Source of the DNA: CAZDAW01 sp964503685
GTDB taxonomy: Bacteria; Chloroflexota; Anaerolineae; Anaerolineales; Anaerolineaceae
Assembly: GCA_964503685.1 (NCBI GenBank)
Contig: CAZDAW010000072.1
Span: forward strand, 1 to 18,065
Length of the DNA: 18,065 nucleotides
Direction of reading: 5' to 3'
In this document: positions 7,256 through 13,923 of the stretch, in pieces
Position numbering within the stretch: the first letter of the stretch is position 1
How the letters are laid out: each line of letters starts with the position of its first letter
Program-made: the position numbers and the translations under genes
Notes under the pieces: model-generated
What the model was told of the DNA's origin: nothing
The model's database searches: none
The model's input: the letters and a program-made list of their open reading frames with translations, nothing else

Positions 7256-8476
7256 TTAGGGTTCTGATAACATTTTTGCGTTGAGAGCGGCATTTCCATA
7301 ATATTGCGTATAAGAACTAATATGCCCATTGAAGTTTTCATATAGCTTCTGAACATAAGGATCATAGCGCCCCAATTTCATAAACCCGTCACTTTGGAAA
7401 TAGCCACCTCCAGGGTCACTCCCGTCCAGATAACCCGCAAAAGTCGGCGTGTCATAAGAACCATTCCAAAGTACTTTCAACAGCAAATTGATTAAACCCT
7501 GCATGTCAGCGTCATTCCAGTAAATGCCCAATTCATGCGCCTCAACCAGATAAGAAACCACATTATTGGCGTGACTGGTGTCCTGGCCAGGTTGTTTCTT
7601 TTTCCCAAAAACGGAGTCCCAAAAATACGCCGACTCATCGACAGGATTAGCTATGATCTGTTTGCGAAGAGACGAATTCTGATAAGGTTTTAGATTCGCA
7701 TTAACCTTGTAAGTGATTTCCTTATAAAGCTTGCGATTCTTCGAACTGGAGGTAATCAACGATAATTCCATTGCAATATAAGCCCAATGAGAGACCATAT
7801 TCGTTGTGCCTCCCAATAGATAACGCGGCCCACGCGTATACCATTTTTCAAAAACGTTCTTCTCAGTAAATTTTAAAATGGTTTCATACACTTTACGATA
7901 TTGCGGATCATCGTAAAGCGCCGGCGTCTGGCGTATGATCCTGAGCATGCGGCAAACATAACGAAAGAAATAACTCTCTATCAACGGCGATTCTTTACCT
8001 TCAGGGCCAAGTCTATCTTCATATAGCCCCCACCCCAAATACGAATCGCCCCATTCATTCCCTTCAAGGTTTTTTACCGGGACTGCATTATCAATGACAT
8101 TAATGGCATATTCAATTGCCCTGTCCAGGTATTTTGTATTTCCGGTGGCCTGGTACATGGCAAGATTACCATCCAGGGCATAAGCCAGGGAATACATGCG
8201 GGCGCTGTTGGCAGTTTTACTATTGCTTTCATATTTTTCATGCTCTTCATCCCATTTGCTTAAAAACTTTGCTTCCCAATCTGTGACCGACATGGAATAA
8301 ACAGGCGTGGGAGTCGGAGTAACCGTGGGTGTTGGCGTGAAAGTTGGGGTTGAGGTGAGCGTTGGCGTCGGTGTTGCAAACAAACCACTGACCGCCTGGC
8401 TGACATTGCACAAAGCCATCGGGAGAAATAAAACGATCAACAAGGCAGCGTTGGAGCGGCGGAGATGAGTCATCAT
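7256..8476 (-). CDS. Secreted Thr/Pro-linker protein with probable alpha-toroid catalytic domain
   Basis: A 406-residue protein. A signal peptide covers roughly residues 1-31 (RR, then ALLIVLFLPMALC, then SQA). Residues 35-59 are a Thr/Pro repeat (TPTPTLTSTPTFTPTP) typical of a surface linker. Residues 62-406 are helix-rich, with repeated pairs such as YSLAYALDGNLAMYQ and YLDRAIEYAINVID. Conserved-looking positions are TNMVSHWAYIAMELSL (225-240) and DTSHANNVVSYLVEAHELG (299-317). This layout is like the (alpha/alpha)6 toroid of polysaccharide lyases and six-hairpin glycosidases. No specific family is assigned, and the glycan target is unknown. Its ATG overlaps the stop of the upstream LysM/beta-helix gene (ATGA, 8476-8473), implying translational coupling and a shared role at the cell surface. 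Confidence 0.75.
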   Translation of the reverse strand: MMTHLRRSNAALLIVLFLPMALCNVSQAVSGLFATPTPTLTSTPTFTPTPTVTPTPTPVYSMSVTDWEAKFLSKWDEEHEKYESNSKTANSARMYSLAYALDGNLAMYQATGNTKYLDRAIEYAINVIDNAVPVKNLEGNEWGDSYLGWGLYEDRLGPEGKESPLIESYFFRYVCRMLRIIRQTPALYDDPQYRKVYETILKFTEKNVFEKWYTRGPRYLLGGTTNMVSHWAYIAMELSLITSSSKNRKLYKEITYKVNANLKPYQNSSLRKQIIANPVDESAYFWDSVFGKKKQPGQDTSHANNVVSYLVEAHELGIYWNDADMQGLINLLLKVLWNGSYDTPTFAGYLDGSDPGGGYFQSDGFMKLGRYDPYVQKLYENFNGHISSYTQYYGNAALNAKMLSEP

Positions 8477-10674
8477 GGCGTCTCGTATGCGCCAATATCG
8501 CAGCGGCCTCCTTGAGATCGAGGATTACCCCTTTGATCAGTTGTGAGTAAATTACCATTGGCATCGGTGCAACCTGAAGTATTCCCAGCATTAATCGCCG
8601 GGCTGCCGCTCAATAATGCGTGCGTATAAGTAGGCCCCCCATTATCCTGCAAAGCCGCAACCATGGGGCTGGTGCTGACCCAATCGCCGGTGGCTGTCGT
8701 CAATGAACACCCGGTGGTGTTTCCGAACATATTATAGCCTTGTGAAGTAATCGGGCCATAACATTCAGGTTTACCAAAATTGCTGATATTACCCGATAGA
8801 ATCGTATTTTTTAAGCGAACAGCGCCGGCCCCGCTGGCGTATAGACCGCCCGCGCTGCCAAAGCTTAAACCGCTGGCAGCATTGGCAACTATTGTGGTGC
8901 TGGCTATATCTGCCTGGGTAGCATAGATACCCCCGACATCCGAACCCGTATTGCTGCTGATTGTGCTGTTTTGAATCACAGCGCCACTGACGATATAAAC
9001 ACCACCGGTTCCACCAGCGCTTACATTACCACTTATCGTGCTGCCTTCCATGTACAATCCGGCATTGGCAACAACGCCGCCAGTCCCTTTTGTAACCGAG
9101 TTATTCTTCACCGTAGTCTGGTAAAGGGTCAGATAACCCTGGGCAGTCACACCACCTACACTGGGAGTCGATCCGCCAACAGAGTTCCCGCTGATTGTGC
9201 TGTTAACTATGGTAACCGTTCCCGAATTCGAGCCAATGCCGGTTCCAGTATTTCCCGTAACGATGCTGTTATAAAGCGACAGATTTCCTCCTTCAACTCC
9301 AATCCCGCCGCTGAGACCGTTTTGTATTGTAACGCCGCTAATGAAGGCCGAGAAACTGGCGCTGGATTGCGGTTTGCGCACATTGAAGACCTGGTCGAGG
9401 CGTCCGGCATCAATAATTGTAATACCGCTGCCTGCGCCGGTAAGCGTCAGGCTGTCGAGGATATCCAGATCGCCGGTAGCACAGCCATCTTCTCCGGCAC
9501 CCGCAAGGGTCAGTCCATAGTTTCCCATTGGTAAGAAAATTTGATCAGGGCCAGGATGCGCATTAGCTTCCATGATCGCCGCTCGCAACGTACAGGCGCC
9601 GCTGCCAGAAGCGCAAGTTCCATCTCCCGGATTTGCATCCACAGCATCATCATTACTGTTGACCGTATAACCGCTGAAGGGAGTAGAGCTGGGTTGAGAG
9701 GTGGTTGTTGGGGCGCTGGTAAACGTCGCCGCAGATGGTATGGTTGCTGAAGGAATTGTGGTCGGGGCCGTCGTTCCGGTCGGGCCAACCGTTGAGGTCG
9801 GGCCTGAAGTGCTGGTTGCTGCTGTCGTACCGGTTGCACCTGTCGTTGCTGTTGGGGCGCTGGTATTGGTACGAGCCGTTGTCGCTGACGGCGCGGTTGT
9901 CCCTGTCGGGGCGCTGGTCGTCGTTGGCCCCGTCGTACTGGTCGGGCCTGTGGTCTTCGTAAGCGTTTTAGTGGAAGTTGGCCCGCTGGTCTTCGTAATC
10001 GTTGAGGTTACAGTGACGGTAGTCGTGCCAGGGGTGCCTGTCACAACAGTAGTCGTCGGTATTCGAAGAGTCTGACCGGCTGTCAGTTTATCATTGACCG
10101 ACATATTATTTGCGGCAGCCAGCGCTGTTGGATCAATATCGCCATAATAACAGGCAATCGAATAGAAAGTATCACCTGCTTTGACGGTATAGGTGGTGGA
10201 ATCAGTATGCGCATGCAACGCCCGCGTGTAAGGAAAAGGCGTACCATTTTGCGGTATCTTTAATGTCGTACCGGGTGGAACATATTCCCCCTCACTGATA
10301 TTATTGAGGGCAAGTAATTCAGTAATACTGACATTAAATCGCCGGGCAATGCAATAGGGATATTCTCCCGACTGTAACGTATAATTTTCTGGTATTCCTG
10401 GTGTTACTGTCACGGTCATCGTCTTTGTAGAAGTGGAACTCGGGATCAAAGTCGGGGCGACGAAAGTGGGAATCTTGGTATCGGTGCTTTTTACCGGTGT
10501 GACAGTCATCGTCTCGGTTGCAGGGGGCGTGATCGTTTCTGTTGCCGTTGATGTCGGCGGATAGGTCAATCGCGTCCAATTGAAATAGGAAGCTGCCGAC
10601 CGCCGGCAACTCGTCAACAATAAAAATCCAGTCATTATTAAGATAAATAGCGTTATGGTTCGTCTTCGATCCAT
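8473..10674 (-). CDS. LysM / CSLREA / beta-helix / choice-of-anchor Q lipoprotein
   Basis: A 733-residue protein. Lipobox LTSC gives lipidated Cys23. A short Thr/Pro linker (35-95) leads to two LysM peptidoglycan-binding domains (about 97-141, with QSGEYPYCIARRFNVSITELLALNN, and 161-206, with VKAGDTFYSIACYYGD). Residues 207-335 are an extreme Thr/Ser/Pro/Gly linker. Then come a CSLREA domain (336-372: YTVNSNDD...CTLRAAIMEAN), a right-handed parallel beta-helix (about 375-640; repeating NSTISGN and GGVYI turns) and a choice-of-anchor Q ending (DNGGPTYTHALLSGSPAINAGN...DIGAYE). The protein should sit on the wall via lipid and LysM, displaying a beta-helix that may bind or cleave glycans. Ribosome site AAGGTG lies 4 nt before ATG 10674, overlapping the stop of the upstream GNAT. 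Confidence 0.88.
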   Translation of the reverse strand: MDRRRTITLFILIMTGFLLLTSCRRSAASYFNWTRLTYPPTSTATETITPPATETMTVTPVKSTDTKIPTFVAPTLIPSSTSTKTMTVTVTPGIPENYTLQSGEYPYCIARRFNVSITELLALNNISEGEYVPPGTTLKIPQNGTPFPYTRALHAHTDSTTYTVKAGDTFYSIACYYGDIDPTALAAANNMSVNDKLTAGQTLRIPTTTVVTGTPGTTTVTVTSTITKTSGPTSTKTLTKTTGPTSTTGPTTTSAPTGTTAPSATTARTNTSAPTATTGATGTTAATSTSGPTSTVGPTGTTAPTTIPSATIPSAATFTSAPTTTSQPSSTPFSGYTVNSNDDAVDANPGDGTCASGSGACTLRAAIMEANAHPGPDQIFLPMGNYGLTLAGAGEDGCATGDLDILDSLTLTGAGSGITIIDAGRLDQVFNVRKPQSSASFSAFISGVTIQNGLSGGIGVEGGNLSLYNSIVTGNTGTGIGSNSGTVTIVNSTISGNSVGGSTPSVGGVTAQGYLTLYQTTVKNNSVTKGTGGVVANAGLYMEGSTISGNVSAGGTGGVYIVSGAVIQNSTISSNTGSDVGGIYATQADIASTTIVANAASGLSFGSAGGLYASGAGAVRLKNTILSGNISNFGKPECYGPITSQGYNMFGNTTGCSLTTATGDWVSTSPMVAALQDNGGPTYTHALLSGSPAINAGNTSGCTDANGNLLTTDQRGNPRSQGGRCDIGAYETP
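9680..10060. repeat. Degenerate tandem repeat encoding the Thr-rich linker
   Basis: On the plus strand this region is a run of GTCGGGCC/GTTGGGGCGCTGGT-type units. GTTGGGGCGCTGGT occurs at both ends (about 9709 and 9852). On the coding (minus) strand they give GPTSTTGP/TSAPTGTT-like units. The array could vary in length by slippage, changing how far the beta-helix stands off from the wall. Confidence 0.7.
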
Positions 10675-10682
10675 GTCACACC

Positions 10683-11237
10683 TTATTGTTTGGTTAACAA
10701 ATCTTCAATGTCATGAGCGAATGTTTCATAAATATTCATCCACCCGTAAGACACTTCCCATAATGAAGTACCGCCAATCTCGATCTGTTTCCGAGAACAT
10801 AAATGTCCACCCATCGCTTCATAAAAAGCCCGCCCACCGCGATTTTTCTCCAGAACCCAGACTATCATCGACTCAAGCCCATCATCCAACAACTTTCTTG
10901 CCACATGCTTGAAGAGATTTGCGCCAAGACCTTTTCGTTGAGCTTCCTTCAACAGATAAATCGCATACAATTCACCTTGATAAACATTTTCATTTCCCCG
11001 GACAGGACCCGCTGAGGCAAAAGCAACCAATTTGCCGCGCGGCTGTTCTGCCACATAACAAAACGCGGGATTATCAGGATCAATAAACATTTGGATTAGA
11101 AATTCAATTCGATCAGTGGTTTGCATTGAATCCAGGTAACTATCGGGAATAATTCCCCGGTAAGTGGTTTGCCAGCTTCTTACCCGCACTGAGGCAATTG
11201 CTTCAGCATCAGCGCTAACTGCTTGACGAATGAACAT
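10683..11237 (-). CDS. GNAT family N-acetyltransferase
   Basis: A 184-residue GNAT protein. Residues 1-60 carry the usual N-terminal strand and RVRSWQTTYRGIIPDSYLD segment of a common GNAT subgroup. Motif A is clear: ELYAIYLLKEAQRKGLGANL (89-108), with the acetyl-CoA pyrophosphate-binding QRKGLG. The later N132...AFYEAMGG fits the C-terminal motif B. The substrate cannot be deduced. The start has AGGA about 7 nt upstream. The LysM/beta-helix gene starts 8 nt after this stop and uses a ribosome site overlapping it, so the two genes are transcribed together. The PhzF-family gene lies 70 nt upstream across a hairpin. Confidence 0.9.
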   Translation of the reverse strand: MFIRQAVSADAEAIASVRVRSWQTTYRGIIPDSYLDSMQTTDRIEFLIQMFIDPDNPAFCYVAEQPRGKLVAFASAGPVRGNENVYQGELYAIYLLKEAQRKGLGANLFKHVARKLLDDGLESMIVWVLEKNRGGRAFYEAMGGHLCSRKQIEIGGTSLWEVSYGWMNIYETFAHDIEDLLTKQ

Positions 11238-11255
11238 TATCCAATCCTGTCTAAT

Positions 11256-11285
11256 GCTTTCCTTTCTTAATTCGAAAGAGAAAGC
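11256..11285. other. Hairpin in the PhzF-GNAT intergenic gap
   Basis: GCTTTCCTTTC (11256-11266) and GAAAGAGAAAGC (11274-11285) are inverted repeats with a single bulge and a 7-nt loop. No T-run follows on the minus strand, so it is not a standard terminator. It may stabilise or process the GNAT-surface-protein mRNA. Confidence 0.4.
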
Positions 11286-11307
11286 TTACATTTTAGTTTA
11301 TTCAAGT

Positions 11308-12198
11308 CTATATCTCCAGTTCCCCGCGTAAAACCGCGACAGCGCTGCCCCCCACCTTGACCGTTTCAATATCGTGACGAGGGCCGACAACTTCCACACT
11401 GGCCTCGCCCGGACGGCCAATCCAATGTCCCTGTTCGGCAATAAAACATGGCTGATCAATCATTTCATAATGCCATAAATAGGCAGCCATGCCGCCGGTA
11501 GCAGAACCCGTAAATGGATCTTCAAATGTATCAGGCGGCACTCCGAAATGGCGAGCAAAGGTTTGTCCGCGTTCTGTAACACCTTTCAGGCAAAAAAGAT
11601 GGGGACTAAAAAAATCTGAACGGGCGCGCTATGCTGAATATGCAGCCACATTCACTTGCGCGCGCCGCACCGCCGCATGAGCACGCAATGGGAGCATCAA
11701 TTGTGGTGTACCAGTGCTTACTGTCTGAACCGGAGCGCCAGGTAATACATCTGCCGCCTGCAAACCAAAGATATTCGCCACCACTGCTGGGTCATGCAAG
11801 CTCAGGAACACCGGTTTCTTCTGAGACATCACAATACGAGTGACCTGCCCAGAATGAGCATAAATATCAACCGGTATCACGCCGACTTTTAATTCCAAAG
11901 TTATCCGGGTAACATCATCACGCAAAGTCACCCGGCCTGAATTTACAAGCGCATAAACTGTGGCTATTGTAGGATGTCCGGCAAGGGGAATTTCTTCCGC
12001 AGGAGTAAAATATCGAACCCCAAAATCAGCATCCTCTGATTGAGATATAAAAGCCGACTCCGACAGGTTCATCTCACGAGCAATTGCTAACATCGTGTTG
12101 GCATCAAGGTCATCCGTATCGAAGAATACAGCACAAGGATTACCGCCTAACGGATAAGTCGTAAATGCATCAACTTGAAGCATTGATAGTTTCGTCAT
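11308..12198 (-). pseudogene. PhzF-family enzyme interrupted by in-frame TAG
   Basis: Read through, the frame gives 296 codons, the usual PhzF-family length. The N-terminal half has GGNPCAV (18-24), the catalytic-Glu motif NLSESAF (44-50, Glu47) and PLAGHP; the C-terminal half has the signature DTFEDPFTGSATGGMAAYLW. TAG at 11629-11631 (codon 190) stops the frame. Sequence after it stays in the same frame (RARSDFFSPHLFCLKGV...), so this is a point nonsense change and not a frameshift. PhzF relatives are isomerases or epimerases acting on small metabolites; the substrate here is unknown. As it stands the gene would yield a 189-residue fragment lacking the EDPxTGSA region, so loss of function is likely unless TAG is misread or a sequencing error. 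Start ATG 12198 has GAAGGG upstream. Confidence 0.85.
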
Positions 12199-12218
12199 AG
12201 TAAATAACCCTTCACTTT

Positions 12219-12224
12219 ATTATA
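12219..12224 (-). promoter_or_regulatory. -10 box upstream of the PhzF-family gene
   Basis: TATAAT on the minus strand (12224-12219) would start transcription near 12212, leaving a leader of about 14 nt before ATG 12198. The -35 (TTTTTA-like) is poor. Confidence 0.35.
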
Positions 12225-12313
12225 ACCATGTGAGATAAATTTAAAAATAAAATTAGGATGAAGAAATCCTGCTTATTATAATGGAATAATCATTAACGAC
12301 TCATCGCCTCATC

Positions 12314-12328
12314 ATTAGATAATCTAAT
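12314..12328. promoter_or_regulatory. Perfect palindrome, candidate operator
   Basis: ATTAGATAATCTAAT is a 7+1+7 exact palindrome in the 235-bp divergent region between the PhzF-family and MFS genes. It lies about 50 nt upstream of a TATAAT for the transporter. Such a site could bind a dimeric repressor or activator controlling either gene; no regulator gene is adjacent. Confidence 0.45.
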
Positions 12329-12379
12329 AACCGTTGTTTCAATTTCTCTTTATAGAAGGCATCGCTTTCTCTTCTCGGT

Positions 12380-12385
12380 TATAAT
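12380..12385 (+). promoter_or_regulatory. -10 box upstream of the MFS transporter gene
   Basis: TATAAT, with no convincing -35 at the usual distance. The predicted leader to GTG 12434 is about 42 nt. Confidence 0.35.
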
Positions 12386-12433
12386 TATCGGGTTATCCAT
12401 TCACGAATTCTCGTAAGAACAAAGTGATATTTT

Positions 12434-13747
12434 GTGGACAAAAATCTGTCTTACACAAATCCAGTGATCCTGTCGCCAGAAACTGACAGGCGCAATTTTC
12501 GTCTGGGTGTTTTGAATGGCATTCTTTATCTCGTAGGGGACGCGCTGGTCGATGCCACGTTAGTTCTGGTTGCCTTTCTAAGCTACCTCACCCAATCACC
12601 AATTCTATTAGGGATGGTCGTGCCGATTCGTGATGGCGCCTGGGCGCTGCCACAGCTTTGGGTTTCAACATTTTTACAAAATTATCCCCGCAAGTTGCGC
12701 CTCTACCAGATGATGAGTTATGTCAGTATGCTCGCCTGGTTCTTACTGGTTCTGTCAATCTTTTTAATCAAAGATCATACCTGGCTGCTGGCAGCTTTTT
12801 TTATCGCCTATACAGCATTTAATTTCACTGGCGGCATTCGCGGCTTGCCCTTTCTTGAAGTTATCAGCAAGATTATTCCATCCCGTCGCCGTGGTGAATT
12901 CTTTGCCTGGCGATTTGGCGTAGCTGGCATTATCAGCGTCGGTTGCAGCGCTTTGGTCCGCTGGCTGATAAATCCTGATGGTCCACTACCCTTTCCATAC
13001 AATTTTGGCGTGCTGGCAACTTTTTCTCTCGTACTGATCAGTATTGGTCTTCTCTTGTTCTGCAATGTAGAGGAGCCGCCCGATATTCAAGTACAACCAC
13101 GCACTTCATTCATCAAGCAATTTCAACACGCCAACCAATTCATACATTCTGACGCCAATTTCCAACGTTTCATTATCATGCAATCGATGGTTATGATTGC
13201 CGGTGTCGCCACACCGTTCTTCGCTGTTTTTGTCCAGCAAGAATTCGGCGTTTCTAAAGCAATGGTGGGTATATACCTGGGTGTTACAATAGCAGCCAAT
13301 GTCATCTCTAATATTGTTTTCGGAAGTCTGTCGTCACGAATTGGCAACCGGATTTTAATGATGATAGCTATCAGCACAGGACTGGTCATGACGGGCATAG
13401 TCCTTTTCCTTGCGGTAGCAGGCAACCCCTTACACCTGACAGCGCAAGTTGCTGCTTATTGGCTGATACCTGTATTCATTTTATCGGGAATGCGCACAAC
13501 TGGGGTGGGTATTGCTGCCAACAGCTTATTGCTGGATATCGCTCCCGCTCATTCACGCTCGCTGTATCTGGGTTATTCGCAGACTATTATGGGCGTAGTT
13601 TTACTGATTGGCGGGTTGAGCGGATGGCTCGTCAAACAAGGCGGATTAGTCACATTGCTGATCGTAACTTTTTTGGCGCATTTTCTGGCGCTGCTGGCAG
13701 CAATACGAATGACCGAGCCGAATAAATTACTGGATCAGCCAGGTTAA
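12434..13747 (+). CDS. Major facilitator superfamily-type transporter
   Basis: A 437-residue membrane protein starting at GTG. Hydrophobic stretches at roughly 25-50, 55-70, 92-112, 117-136, 160-178, 190-211, 245-265, 275-297, 306-329, 338-358, 376-400 and 405-425 fit 12 helices, with a hydrophilic central loop (212-243) as in MFS proteins. The cytoplasmic loop LEVISKIIPSRRRGEFFAWR (141-160) with its RRRGE resembles the MFS loop 2-3 or 4-5 charge motif, and the second half has FGSLSSRIGNR (296-306), an equivalent conserved loop. The substrate is unknown; drug or metabolite export is possible but not shown. It is divergent from the PhzF-family gene and ends 176 nt before the separately promoted kelch gene. 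The ribosome site is weak. Confidence 0.85.
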   Translation: MDKNLSYTNPVILSPETDRRNFRLGVLNGILYLVGDALVDATLVLVAFLSYLTQSPILLGMVVPIRDGAWALPQLWVSTFLQNYPRKLRLYQMMSYVSMLAWFLLVLSIFLIKDHTWLLAAFFIAYTAFNFTGGIRGLPFLEVISKIIPSRRRGEFFAWRFGVAGIISVGCSALVRWLINPDGPLPFPYNFGVLATFSLVLISIGLLLFCNVEEPPDIQVQPRTSFIKQFQHANQFIHSDANFQRFIIMQSMVMIAGVATPFFAVFVQQEFGVSKAMVGIYLGVTIAANVISNIVFGSLSSRIGNRILMMIAISTGLVMTGIVLFLAVAGNPLHLTAQVAAYWLIPVFILSGMRTTGVGIAANSLLLDIAPAHSRSLYLGYSQTIMGVVLLIGGLSGWLVKQGGLVTLLIVTFLAHFLALLAAIRMTEPNKLLDQPG

Positions 13748-13770
13748 TAATTACATCGAATATTATTTAT

Positions 13771-13799
13771 TTGATCAACATTATTTCTTGTGCTATAAT
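13771..13799 (+). promoter_or_regulatory. Near-consensus extended -10 promoter of the kelch gene
   Basis: TTGATC (13771-13776), a 17-nt spacer, and perfect TATAAT (13794-13799) preceded by TGC. The leader to ATG 13924 is about 118 nt. This is the strongest promoter-like match in the window. Confidence 0.65.
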
Positions 13800-13923
13800 C
13801 AATTTATCCCAATCAATCGTAAATTTAAATAACTGATCCTTTACACACTATTTGAGGGAATAAGTATTCTTTAGTGATGTGATTGCTTTTTGTCATTTAT
13901 AAAAAACATAGAGGAGGAGTTTT

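Noticed and set aside
9701..10075. Plus-strand frame of 124 residues rich in Val/Gly
   Set aside because: It is the antisense shadow of the Thr-rich linker in the LysM lipoprotein; the monotonous VVPVGPVVEVG composition comes from the repeat.
11541..11631. Frameshift in the PhzF-family gene
   Set aside because: Codon-by-codon reading shows both halves in the same frame, separated only by TAG, so it is a nonsense codon and not a frameshift.
11629..11631. TAG recoded as an amino acid
   Set aside because: TAG ends the kinase (5367-5369) and kelch (15883-15885) genes normally in this window, so general reassignment is not supported.
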